Below are positions 29,365-37,506 of a DNA stretch of 64,000 nucleotides, in pieces. The notes under the pieces were generated by a model. It was not told the origin of the DNA, did no database searches, and saw only the letters and a program-made list of their open reading frames with translations. Source of the DNA: an uncultured Lacinutrix sp. GTDB lineage: Bacteria > Bacteroidota > Bacteroidia > Flavobacteriales > Flavobacteriaceae. Position 1 is the first letter of the stretch. Every line of letters begins with the position of its first letter. The translations under genes were made by a program, and so were the position numbers. The stretch covers positions 496,001 through 560,000 of the forward strand of contig NZ_CANMSJ010000001.1 in assembly GCF_947500605.1 (NCBI RefSeq), in the 5' to 3' direction.

Positions 29365-30006
29365 ATGAAAAAAGGATTACTAGTATTAGCTTTAATTATT
29401 ACAAGTGTAACATTTGCACAGAATGATGCTAAAGCAAAAACGTTATTAAATGAAGTCTCTACAAAAGTAAAAGGCTACAATAACATTGGTATAGATTTTA
29501 AATATGTTTTAGAAAATACTTCCGAAAACATAAAACAAGAAACACGTGGTGATGTTACTATGCAAGGTGATAAGTACAAATTAAATATTCTTGGTATTAC
29601 TAGAATATTCGATGGTAAAAAATTATATACAATTAGCTCTGAAGATGAAGAGGTAACTGTTTCTTCAGATAATGGTGAAGATGAAGGTACTATTACACCT
29701 AGTAAGATGTTATCGTTTTACGAAGATGGTTTTACTTATAAAATGGATATCATTCAAAAAGTAAAAGGAAGAAACATTCAATATGTAAAATTGTCTCCTA
29801 TGGATTCTAATGCAAGCATAAAGTATATTCTTTTAGGCATAGATGCAGAAACAAAACACATCTATAATCTTATAGAGATTGGTAAAAATGGAACTAAAAC
29901 AACACTTACTGTTAATTCTTTTAAAACAAATGAGCCTATCTCGAAAACCTTGTTTACTTTTGACGAAAGTAAGTACAACGATTACTTTATAAATAAACTA
30001 GACTAA
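29365..30006 (+). CDS. LolA-like outer-membrane lipoprotein carrier
   Basis: A 213-residue periplasmic protein with a signal peptide (MKKGLLVLALIITSVTFAQ). The mature part (VSTKVKGYNNIGIDFKYVLENTSENIKQETRGDVTMQGDKYKLNILGITRIFDGKKLYTI...) has the LolA/LppB-like half-barrel pattern. LolA shuttles lipoproteins to the outer membrane. It lies between ftsK and lptF/G, the standard flavobacterial order. The assignment rests on pattern and context. Confidence 0.8.
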   Translation: MKKGLLVLALIITSVTFAQNDAKAKTLLNEVSTKVKGYNNIGIDFKYVLENTSENIKQETRGDVTMQGDKYKLNILGITRIFDGKKLYTISSEDEEVTVSSDNGEDEGTITPSKMLSFYEDGFTYKMDIIQKVKGRNIQYVKLSPMDSNASIKYILLGIDAETKHIYNLIEIGKNGTKTTLTVNSFKTNEPISKTLFTFDESKYNDYFINKLD

Positions 30007-30015
30007 GGACAATTA

Positions 30016-32526
30016 GTGAAAATACTAGATAGATACATATTAACTTCTTATCTAAAAACTTTTATCAGCGTGTTTGTTATACTCATGCTGATTTTTGTAT
30101 TACAGGCTATTTGGCTTTATATCAAAGAACTAGCAGGTAAAGATTTAGACGTAATAACGGTTTTAAAATTTTTATTTTACATTACTCCTACCCTAATTCC
30201 ACTAATTTTACCGCTTACAATACTACTAGCCTCGATAATGGTTTTTGGTAATTTTGCCGAAAATTATGAATTTGCTGCAATGAAATCTACTGGTATTTCA
30301 TTACAACGTGCAATGGCTAGTTTAAGTGTCTTTATATTCTTTTTAAGTATTCTTACTTTCTTTTTTAGTAATAATATAATACCAAGAGCTGAATACGAAA
30401 GTTATAATTTACGAAAAAACATAGCTAAAGTAAAGCCCGCAATGGCTATAGCCGAAGGACAGTTTAATCAAATTGTAGATAACTTTAATATTAAAGTAGC
30501 TAAGAAAACTGGTGATCGTGGGCAATTTTTAGAAAACGTTGTTATCCATAAAGGACAAGCAAAAAAGCCTGGAAATCATGTTACAATCGTTGCCAAAACA
30601 GGTGAACTTGTTAGTGCTGAAGATTCTGAAACTTTAAAACTTATTCTTTTTGATGGTTATTATTATGATGATACACCACCAAACAAGCATAAAGAAAAAG
30701 TAAAAAAGCCTTTTGTTAAAAGTGAGTTTCTTAGATATACTATCAATTTAGATTTATCTCAGCTTGGAGGTGTTGATTTAGAAGAAAAGAACACAGATAA
30801 TAAATATTCAATGCTAGCCATTGGAGATTTAAAATACACTACAGATTCTCTTATTACAGAACGCAAAAATGAGTTCGAGAAATTTGGAACAACCTTATAT
30901 AATAGAACCAATATTGCTACAGTAAACTTATCTGTCGAAACAAAAAAAGACACTACCTACAATAATAACGTAATAGACCTTTTTAATTTAAAACAAAAAA
31001 TACAATTACTAGATTATGCTATAAACGCTACTACTAGTACAAAACAAATAGTTACTGCTAAAGAAGCCAATATAAAAGGAAGAACTATTTGGCTTAACAA
31101 ACATATTATTGCCTTACACGAGAAATTTGCATTAGCAATTGCTTGTATTATTTTATTTTTTGTTGGTGCTCCTTTAGGTGCATTAATTAGAAAAGGTGGT
31201 TTGGGATTACCAATGGTTATGGCTATTGTTATATTTTTAAGCTATCACTTTATTGGGATTTTTGCAAAAAATAGTGCCAGAGATGGCTCGTTTAATCCTG
31301 TGCTAGCCTCTTGGTTTTCTACACTTATAATGTTGCCATTAAGTATCTATTTAACTTCTAGAGCCACAAAAGACAGAGGTCTACTAGAAACAGATGGTAT
31401 TTTAGAACCTCTTAAAAAATTCTTTAAAATTAAAACTAAAAAGACAGAGTTTAGTACTAAAGTATTTAATGTAAATTCTGATGATTATAAAGTTATTCAA
31501 AGCCTAAATGATAGCAAACTTATTGCTATTGTAAAAGACTACAGAAGTTTCGATTATACTGTAGAACATAAAAACACAGCAATTTCTGTTCTTACTTCAA
31601 GAGGTATTACTAGACAGGAACTAAAAATGGCTGGGCATTTAAATAACGATTTCCTTGAAGAAGCGTCTACTTTAAAAAATGATTATGAAGAAGATTCTAA
31701 ACTAGCCTTTATTCTTTATTCTATAGGCTTAGTATTAATTCTTGGTGGTAGAATATTAATTAATAACAAATTGTCAATTATTGGTAATGCCTTATTCGTA
31801 ATAGGAATTATTGCTTTTCTAATTTTTATATTCGCACTTTCAAAATCGTTCTCTAAGCACACTAACCTATACAAACACTTAGGTAAAAACAATAGTATTA
31901 ATGGCGTTCTATTTTCTTTATTAGGTTTTCCTCTGTATTTCATTTTCTATTTTATTCAGAAAAAACAGATTAAAAAAGACTTAAATACAATCGAGTTTGG
32001 CAACAATAATAACGCTACTAAAGAAGTTGATGTTTCTAGAGCCGATAGCACAATAATTAAAGCTCCAATAAATCAAGAACAAAAAGCGCTAGTTAAAATT
32101 TCAATTGCAACTTTAGCTTTAACTTTAGTTTTAGTTGTATTTCATTTTGTTTTTGCTAATAATAAATTACCAATATATGCTTCGGCTTCAATACAACTAA
32201 GTATTGTTTCTCTTATAGTGAGTATTTTCTATTTTATTAAGAATTTACAAATTAGAAAAAACACAATTAAGGGTATTCATAATAACAAATCTATAGAGCA
32301 GCCTATAACGGCATCCAATACAGCTAAAAAAGAATTAAAAGCAACTACAAGTAAAAATCTAATTAAACTCTCTTTAGGAGTTTTAATTTTATCTATACTT
32401 TTAGTTATTCTTCATTTTGTATTTGCAAACAATAAATTGCCTTTATATGCTTCTGCTTCATTGCAATTAAGCGTTATATCATTTATAGTGTCTGGTTTTT
32501 ACTTTATAAAAAGTAAATTGTCATAA
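30016..32526 (+). CDS. LptF/LptG-family permease with long C-terminal extension
   Basis: An 836-residue protein starting at GTG (MKILDRYILTSYLKTF). The N-terminal part (about 1-455) is a YjgP/YjgQ (LptF/G) permease with TM helices at both ends and a periplasmic beta-jellyroll, part of the LPS export ABC transporter. Residues 460-836 are an extension with more TM helices. It contains two copies, about 90 residues apart, of a roughly 36-residue unit (HFVFANNKLPIYASASIQLS and HFVFANNKLPLYASASLQLS). Usual LptF/G proteins are about 360-480 aa. Confidence 0.85.
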   Translation: MKILDRYILTSYLKTFISVFVILMLIFVLQAIWLYIKELAGKDLDVITVLKFLFYITPTLIPLILPLTILLASIMVFGNFAENYEFAAMKSTGISLQRAMASLSVFIFFLSILTFFFSNNIIPRAEYESYNLRKNIAKVKPAMAIAEGQFNQIVDNFNIKVAKKTGDRGQFLENVVIHKGQAKKPGNHVTIVAKTGELVSAEDSETLKLILFDGYYYDDTPPNKHKEKVKKPFVKSEFLRYTINLDLSQLGGVDLEEKNTDNKYSMLAIGDLKYTTDSLITERKNEFEKFGTTLYNRTNIATVNLSVETKKDTTYNNNVIDLFNLKQKIQLLDYAINATTSTKQIVTAKEANIKGRTIWLNKHIIALHEKFALAIACIILFFVGAPLGALIRKGGLGLPMVMAIVIFLSYHFIGIFAKNSARDGSFNPVLASWFSTLIMLPLSIYLTSRATKDRGLLETDGILEPLKKFFKIKTKKTEFSTKVFNVNSDDYKVIQSLNDSKLIAIVKDYRSFDYTVEHKNTAISVLTSRGITRQELKMAGHLNNDFLEEASTLKNDYEEDSKLAFILYSIGLVLILGGRILINNKLSIIGNALFVIGIIAFLIFIFALSKSFSKHTNLYKHLGKNNSINGVLFSLLGFPLYFIFYFIQKKQIKKDLNTIEFGNNNNATKEVDVSRADSTIIKAPINQEQKALVKISIATLALTLVLVVFHFVFANNKLPIYASASIQLSIVSLIVSIFYFIKNLQIRKNTIKGIHNNKSIEQPITASNTAKKELKATTSKNLIKLSLGVLILSILLVILHFVFANNKLPLYASASLQLSVISFIVSGFYFIKSKLS
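32140..32517 (+). repeat. Internal tandem duplication in the lptF/G-like C-terminus
   Basis: Two segments, 32140-32247 and 32410-32517 (270 nt apart), encode near-identical FHFVFANNKLP(I/L)YASAS units. They show a recent-looking internal duplication of a membrane-hairpin segment. Confidence 0.8.
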
Positions 32527-32601
32527 CTATTAAGCTTTGGTATCTCTATTAGTTAATAGAAAAATCAAATCTTGTTTAAAATAAAAAACATAATTAAGCA
32601 A

Positions 32602-32609
32602 TATCTTTG
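32602..32609 (+). promoter_or_regulatory. -7 promoter element of ribB/A
   Basis: TATCTTTG matches TAnnTTTG exactly, 20 nt before the ATG at 32630. No FMN riboswitch-like conserved structure was recognised in the 100-nt gap upstream. Confidence 0.45.
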
Positions 32610-32629
32610 CTTTAATAAAAAGTCTTGTA

Positions 32630-33781
32630 ATGATTACTAAAACAGAAGAAAAAGTGACATTTAAATTAAATACAATTCAAGAAGCTATTAACGATATTAA
32701 AGCTGGTAAAGTTATTATCGTTGTAGATGATGAAGACAGAGAAAATGAAGGTGATTTTTTGGCTGCTGCTGAATTAGTAACTCCTGAAATGATAAATTTC
32801 ATGGCTACTCATGGACGTGGTTTAATTTGTGCTCCATTAACCGAAGACCGTTGTAAAGACTTAGGTTTACATATGATGGTAACTAACAATACAGATCCTA
32901 TGGAGACTGCATTTACGGTATCGGTAGATTTAAAAGGTCAAGGTGTAACTACAGGAATTTCTGCTGCAGATCGTGCATTAACAGTTAAATCTTTGGTTAA
33001 TAAAGATACCAAACCATTTGATTTAGCAAGACCTGGACATATTTTTCCTTTAGTAGCTAAAGAAGGTGGTGTTTTACGTAGAACTGGACATACAGAAGCT
33101 GCTATAGACTTTGCGCGTTTAGCTGGTTTAGAACCTGCTGGAGTTATTGTAGAAATCATGAATGAAGATGGAACAATGGCTAGATTGCCACAACTTGTTG
33201 AAGTTGCTAAAAAGTTTGATTTAAAACTGGTTTCTATCGAAGATTTAGTGGCTTACAGAATGGATCATGACTCTTTAATAGAAAAGAAAGAGGATTTTAA
33301 TATAGAAACTCGCTTTGGAAGCTTTAGATTACGTGCGTACCAACAAACAACTAACGATCAAGTACATATTGCTCTAACAAAAGGTGAATGGTCTACAAAT
33401 GAAAAAGTATTAACTAGGGTAAATTCTACTTTAGTAAACAACGATATTTTAGGAACACTTACCAATAATGCTGATGAAAAATTAGACGACATGTTTCGTG
33501 TAATAAGCAATGAAGGGAAAGGTGCTATACTATTTATAAATCAGCAGTCGCAATCATTAAACTTATTAAAACGTTTAAGTCTTTTAAAAGAGAACCAAAC
33601 GGAAGGTACAATATCAAAAGCTCCTGCAATTGCTATGGATAATAAAGATTTTGGTATAGGTGCTCAAATATTACACGATTTAAACATACACAAACTAAAA
33701 TTAATCTCTAACACGCAACAAACTAAACGTGTTGGAATGATAGGTTACGGACTAGAGATTGTTGAGTATGTAGGTTACTAA
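32630..33781 (+). CDS. ribB: 3,4-dihydroxy-2-butanone-4-phosphate synthase fused to a degenerate RibA domain
   Basis: A 383-residue riboflavin-pathway protein. The N-terminal part (about 1-215) is a complete RibB with [13 protein letters not shown] and [11 protein letters not shown], making the four-carbon unit from ribulose 5-phosphate. The C-terminal part aligns with GTP cyclohydrolase II ([12 protein letters not shown]... [23 protein letters not shown]). It lacks the zinc-binding Cys cluster: [15 protein letters not shown] stands where active enzymes have the H-S-E-C / C-D-C region. So this half is probably not a cyclohydrolase. Confidence 0.9.
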   Translation: MITKTEEKVTFKLNTIQEAINDIKAGKVIIVVDDEDRENEGDFLAAAELVTPEMINFMATHGRGLICAPLTEDRCKDLGLHMMVTNNTDPMETAFTVSVDLKGQGVTTGISAADRALTVKSLVNKDTKPFDLARPGHIFPLVAKEGGVLRRTGHTEAAIDFARLAGLEPAGVIVEIMNEDGTMARLPQLVEVAKKFDLKLVSIEDLVAYRMDHDSLIEKKEDFNIETRFGSFRLRAYQQTTNDQVHIALTKGEWSTNEKVLTRVNSTLVNNDILGTLTNNADEKLDDMFRVISNEGKGAILFINQQSQSLNLLKRLSLLKENQTEGTISKAPAIAMDNKDFGIGAQILHDLNIHKLKLISNTQQTKRVGMIGYGLEIVEYVGY

Positions 33782-33811
33782 ACACATCTTTTTAACGATA
33801 TAATTTTATAA

Positions 33812-33850
33812 GTAGACCCAATAAAATCTTTGAGATTTTATTGGGTCTAC
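33812..33850. terminator. Long perfect hairpin terminator
   Basis: A 17-bp perfect stem (arms beginning GTAGACCCAATAAAATC, loop TTTGA) just after ribB/A, first of two hairpins between convergent genes. Confidence 0.85.
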
Positions 33851-33875
33851 TGTTTTAAAGCATATACTATAAAAC

Positions 33876-33915
33876 AAAAAGTCCCTTTTAAACATGTGTT
33901 TAAAAGGGACTTTTT
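33876..33915 (-). terminator. Second long hairpin terminator
   Basis: Arms AAAGTCCCTTTTAAACA and TGTTTAAAAGGGACTTT form a 17-bp stem with A/T flanks, 20 nt past the end of the DegT-family gene. It ends transcription of the minus strand. Confidence 0.85.
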
Positions 33916-33934
33916 AATAATTACTATATCTCTA

Positions 33935-35128
33935 TTAAAGCGCTTTTAATATCGCTTCTTTCATTTTTTCTGCACGAAGCTTAACTTCTTCTTCACTCCA
34001 AGATAGTTTTATAAGACATGAAATATTACGCCCAATGTAATGATCACTTTGTGTAAATTCTTTTTCACTTAATACACTTAAAGCATCTTTAATATCTTTA
34101 GATAAAGGGAATAAAGATTTAGCATCTTTCAAATGGTTCCATTTTCTAACATAATGCCAATTATTATCAAAATAATTCCAACATGCATCTACTCCACTGT
34201 CTTTAAATCCAGCAATAGTTCTTCTTGCAGTTTCTAAATCTGGTAAAAAGAAATTTAAAAAAGCGTAACTTTCTTCTCCTCCTTCAGGCACAGTTCTAAA
34301 AGTAACTTCTGGAATATCAGACAACGTATCTCTTAATGTCTTATAGTTTTTCTTCTGAACAGCTAAAAACTCCGGTAAGCGCTTTATTTGAGCTAAACCA
34401 ACAGCTGCATGTAATTCTGAAATTCTAAAGTTATAACCTAAAAACGGATGTGTTTCTGCTCCTCTATCATTACCTTCATGATCATGACCGTGATCACTAA
34501 AATGATCTGCATTTGTGTAATATTCTTTATTGTTAGTTATTACTGCACCACCTTCTCCACAGGTAACTGTTTTTACAAAATCAAAAGAAAAACAACCTAA
34601 GTCTCCTATGCTTCCTAATGGTTTATTATTATAACGTCCTCCAATTGCTTGGCAAGCATCTTCAACTAAAAGTAAGTTGTGTTTTTTACAAACCTGCGAT
34701 AAAGCTGCCATTTTTGCCATACTTCCGCACATTTGTACAACCATAACAGCCTTTGTTTTTGGTGTAATAGCTGCTTCAACTGCTTTAGGGTCTAGACCTA
34801 ATGTATCATCAATATCTACTAAAATAGGAATTGCTCCTAATAATAAAATAGCTTCAAAACTAGCAACAAAAGTAAATGTAGGCATAATAACTTCATCTCC
34901 TGCTCCAACGCCAGCACTTGCTAATGCAACAGAAACCGCAGAAGTTCCATTAGATACTAATTGAACATAATCGCATTCTAAAGTACTTTCTAGTTCTTTT
35001 TCTAACGCTTTTGCCTTCCAATGTCCATTTCTCATGCCATCAAAACCATAACGCATTAAAACACCATTATCTAACACATCTTGTAACTCTTCTCTTTCTA
35101 AATCTCCAAACCGTTCAAATCCTGGCAT
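33935..35128 (-). CDS. DegT/DnrJ/EryC1/StrS-family aminotransferase
   Basis: A 397-residue PLP enzyme of the sugar aminotransferase / dehydratase superfamily. The Schiff-base Lys lies in FSFDFVKTVTCGEGGAV, preceded by the typical LVEDACQAIGG. Members aminate keto-sugars for surface polysaccharides, LPS or secondary metabolites, or act as dehydratases when Lys is replaced by His (here Lys is present). No sugar-nucleotide genes lie nearby, so the substrate is open. It is a single gene between two terminators. Confidence 0.9.
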   Translation of the reverse strand: MPGFERFGDLEREELQDVLDNGVLMRYGFDGMRNGHWKAKALEKELESTLECDYVQLVSNGTSAVSVALASAGVGAGDEVIMPTFTFVASFEAILLLGAIPILVDIDDTLGLDPKAVEAAITPKTKAVMVVQMCGSMAKMAALSQVCKKHNLLLVEDACQAIGGRYNNKPLGSIGDLGCFSFDFVKTVTCGEGGAVITNNKEYYTNADHFSDHGHDHEGNDRGAETHPFLGYNFRISELHAAVGLAQIKRLPEFLAVQKKNYKTLRDTLSDIPEVTFRTVPEGGEESYAFLNFFLPDLETARRTIAGFKDSGVDACWNYFDNNWHYVRKWNHLKDAKSLFPLSKDIKDALSVLSEKEFTQSDHYIGRNISCLIKLSWSEEEVKLRAEKMKEAILKAL

Positions 35129-35176
35129 AAATCTATATTTTTAGTTGTTCAAAAATACTTCAATTTCTAAAATAAA

Positions 35177-35210
35177 AAAAGCCTCTTAAAACAAAGTTTA
35201 AAAGGCTTTA
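35177..35210 (-). terminator. Rho-independent terminator
   Basis: AAAGCCTcTTAAA pairs with TTTAAaAGGCTTT, with A/T flanks, 18 nt past the stop codon of the 35228 minus-strand gene. Confidence 0.7.
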
Positions 35211-35227
35211 ATAAGAATTTAAAATAT

Positions 35228-35692
35228 TTAATATTTACCTATATGTTCATCAATAAATGTAAAATGTCTATCTGTCTCTCTTAAAAAAGTATAGCCAGAT
35301 AACTCACCTATTACACTTAAATCCTTTTTTAAGACTACTAAATTAGGGTAACCTCCTTTTTTATTATATTTTTTTACTAAAATTTTGTTTTTCTTTTTCT
35401 GTTCAGGAGTAATAATATCTATTCTTCTAGGCATATCTACCATTAGTAAAACAAAATTTTCTGCTTTGGTTTCAAATGCTTCAGTATTAAAAAAATCTTC
35501 CTTTAACATCTTACAAGGACTACACCAATCGCTTCCTGTAAAATATATTAATATAGGTTTTTTTGATGAAGCTGATTCTTTTTTTGCCAAATCAAAATCT
35601 GTTAACCAATTAAGATTTGAATAATCTTCTTCCTCTTGAGAAAAACCAAGTAAAGAAGCACTCATAAAAAATAAAAAAAACAATTTCTTCAT
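35228..35692 (-). CDS. Secreted thioredoxin-fold protein
   Basis: A 154-residue protein with a signal peptide (MKKLFFLFFMSASLLGFSQ) and a DUF255/thioredoxin_7-like domain with active site DWCSPCKMLKEDFF. It is exported to the periplasm and probably reduces or isomerises disulfides there. The C-terminal part (YPNLVVLKKDLSVIGELSGYT) includes the cis-Pro segment of thioredoxins. It is a single gene. Confidence 0.85.
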   Translation of the reverse strand: MKKLFFLFFMSASLLGFSQEEEDYSNLNWLTDFDLAKKESASSKKPILIYFTGSDWCSPCKMLKEDFFNTEAFETKAENFVLLMVDMPRRIDIITPEQKKKNKILVKKYNKKGGYPNLVVLKKDLSVIGELSGYTFLRETDRHFTFIDEHIGKY

Positions 35693-35766
35693 AATGAAAT
35701 AGAACTTAAAATATTACAATAATAATAAAATATATAACATAACAACAATCTTGCCATGATATTGTG

Positions 35767-36396
35767 TTACATAATTATAACACTATCACTTAAACTTTTA
35801 CGAACCTTTTTTAGCTCTGCCATAAAATCATTTTCTGCACGATAACCTATAGGGAGTACTAATATAGATTGTAATCCTTTAGCTTTTAAAGCTAAAAGCT
35901 CATCGTACTTTTCTGGATCAAAACCTTCCATCGGGCAAGCATCAACTTCTTCTAAAGCACAAACTGTTAATAAATTTCCTAATGCCAAATAGGCTTGCTT
36001 TACAGACCATTCTTTAATTTCCTTTTCCGATTTCTTTTCAAAATCATCAATTAAAAAATTCTTAAACGGGTTTAAAACAGTATTAGGTGTATTTCTAATA
36101 GATTTAACTAAACTAAAATAGTTTTCAATAAAAGCTTTATCTATTACTGTTTCAATACAAATCACTAATACTTGAGAAGCTTGAGCTATTTGTTCTTGAT
36201 TCATTGAACATGAAACCAAGTCCTGTTGCAACTTTTTATTTTCAATAACCAACAATTTTAAAGGTTGTAAACCGTATGATGTTGCTGTTAAATTAAAAGC
36301 ATTCAAAATAATATCTAATTTTTCTTTAGAAATCATTTTTTCCTTATCAAAAGATTTGGTGGCATAGCGCCATTTTAGAGCTTCTATTGTGTTCAT
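35767..36396 (-). CDS. NAD(P)H-dependent nitroreductase-family oxidoreductase
   Basis: A 209-residue FMN-dependent enzyme of the NfsB type. The start MNTIEALKWRYATKSFDKEKMISKE and the later KQAYLALGNLLTVCALEEVDACPMEGFDPEKYDELL match the family pattern. It is a cytosolic flavoprotein that reduces quinones or nitro compounds with NAD(P)H. The physiological substrate is unknown. It is divergent from the acyl-CoA thioesterase. Confidence 0.9.
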   Translation of the reverse strand: MNTIEALKWRYATKSFDKEKMISKEKLDIILNAFNLTATSYGLQPLKLLVIENKKLQQDLVSCSMNQEQIAQASQVLVICIETVIDKAFIENYFSLVKSIRNTPNTVLNPFKNFLIDDFEKKSEKEIKEWSVKQAYLALGNLLTVCALEEVDACPMEGFDPEKYDELLALKAKGLQSILVLPIGYRAENDFMAELKKVRKSLSDSVIIM

Positions 36397-36486
36397 ATAA
36401 ATGTATAATAACTTTATGCAAAAATAGAATTACATTCGCAATAAAGACTATAATGTCTAATAAATTAAAATGATATAACTATAGAT

Positions 36487-36876
36487 ATGAAATCTACCGA
36501 AGAATTAATCAACGAGTCCGAAACAAGAATCTTTAAAGCCATTTTTCCAAACACAACAAATCACTACAACACATTATTTGGAGGAACCGCTCTATTAATG
36601 ATGGATGAAGCTTCCTTTATTTGTGCTACTAGATTTAGTAGAAAAAAAGTAGTTACAATATCTACAGATAAAATAGATTTCGAAAAACCAATACCAGAAG
36701 GTACAATTATAGAGCTTGTTGCAAGAATTCATAAAGTTGGAAACACTAGTTGTACGGTAAAAGTTGACATTTTTATGGAAAACATGTATAATTATGAAAG
36801 AGAATTATCAGTCACAGGATACTTTAAGTTCGTGGCAGTCAGCGCACAAATGAAACCAATCTCAATTTTAGGATAA
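36487..36876 (+). CDS. Acyl-CoA thioesterase (hotdog fold)
   Basis: A 129-residue hotdog-fold hydrolase of the YciA/BACH group. The active-site helix NTLFGGTALLMMDEASFICATRFS contains the catalytic Asp, and the following VVTISTDKIDFEKPIPEG strand-loop is typical. It hydrolyses acyl-CoA to free fatty acid and CoA. The length is standard for single-domain members. Confidence 0.88.
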   Translation: MKSTEELINESETRIFKAIFPNTTNHYNTLFGGTALLMMDEASFICATRFSRKKVVTISTDKIDFEKPIPEGTIIELVARIHKVGNTSCTVKVDIFMENMYNYERELSVTGYFKFVAVSAQMKPISILG

Positions 36877-36903
36877 TTTTTTCAAAAAAAACACATTTTT
36901 TAT

Positions 36904-36934
36904 TTGATTAGAACTAAAAAGGATACTATATTTG
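36904..36934 (+). promoter_or_regulatory. Promoter of tRNA-Ser
   Basis: TTG (36904-36906) and TATATTTG (36927-36934), 20 nt apart, match the Bacteroidota promoter and lie 39 nt before the tRNA. Confidence 0.65.
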
Positions 36935-36972
36935 CACCCGCATACAGGCAAATAGTTTGTTGCTTATTAAAA

Positions 36973-37057
36973 GGAGAGTTGGCAGAGTGGTCGAATGCGG
37001 CAGTCTTGAAAACTGTTGAGGGTCATACCTCCAGGGGTTCGAATCCCTTACTCTCCG
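36973..37057 (+). tRNA. tRNA-Ser(UGA)
   Basis: An 85-nt tRNA with acceptor stem GGAGAGT / ACTCTCC (36973-36979 with 37050-37056) and G discriminator at 37057. The anticodon loop CTTGAAA gives anticodon UGA (codon UCA). There is a long variable arm typical of class II tRNA-Ser, and a T arm with GGTTCGAATCC. The CCA end is not encoded. A promoter and a terminator flank it. Confidence 0.95.
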
Positions 37058-37059
37058 CT

Positions 37060-37097
37060 TAAAAGCCCGATATCATTTGATATTGGGCTTTTTTTTA
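37060..37097 (+). terminator. Terminator of tRNA-Ser
   Basis: AAAGCCCgATATCA and TGATATtGGGCTTT form a stem with one wobble, followed by a run of T. Confidence 0.85.
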
Positions 37098-37198
37098 TTA
37101 TAGCTGATAATTTAGCTGACAGTACTTCTACCCTACTTTAATTTTCGCTAGAACTTCATAAAATAGACAAAGAGCCTAAAACGAATTTGTAATAATTG

Positions 37199-37498
37199 AT
37201 GCCTCTACCCAAACAACCACCAATGCAGGCAAATAAAATCGGTTTACGCTTATTTATAATTCTTTTCATCACAAGCATTACAGCAGTATTGGCTCAAGAT
37301 AAGTCTGCCATAAAAGGTAAAATACTTGGTTATGGTAATGAAGCCTTAGAAAACGTCTCTCTAGCTGTTTTACAGCAAAGCGATTCTACTTAAATTAATT
37401 CAGCAATTACAGATGTTAATGGAGAATTTAAAATTTACGACCTTCTTAAGGATTCTTTATTACTACAATTAAACTATGTTAGCTATAAACTTCAATAG
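37199..37498 (+). pseudogene. Remnant of a TonB-dependent receptor-like N-terminus
   Basis: The frame from 37199 encodes a signal peptide (MQANKIGLRLFIILFITSITAVLAQ) and the start of a CarboxypepD_reg-like beta domain (SAIKGKILGYGNEALENVSLAVLQQSDST). An in-frame TAA stop (37391-37393) interrupts it, but the same frame continues with INSAITDVNGEFKIYDLL...LLLQLNYVSYKL to a second stop at 37496. The plug and barrel are missing. This is the standard N-terminal module of SusC-like or other outer-membrane beta-barrel proteins, so it is a decayed gene fragment at the edge of the denitrification operon. Confidence 0.75.
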
Positions 37499-37506
37499 CA
37501 TTTAAA

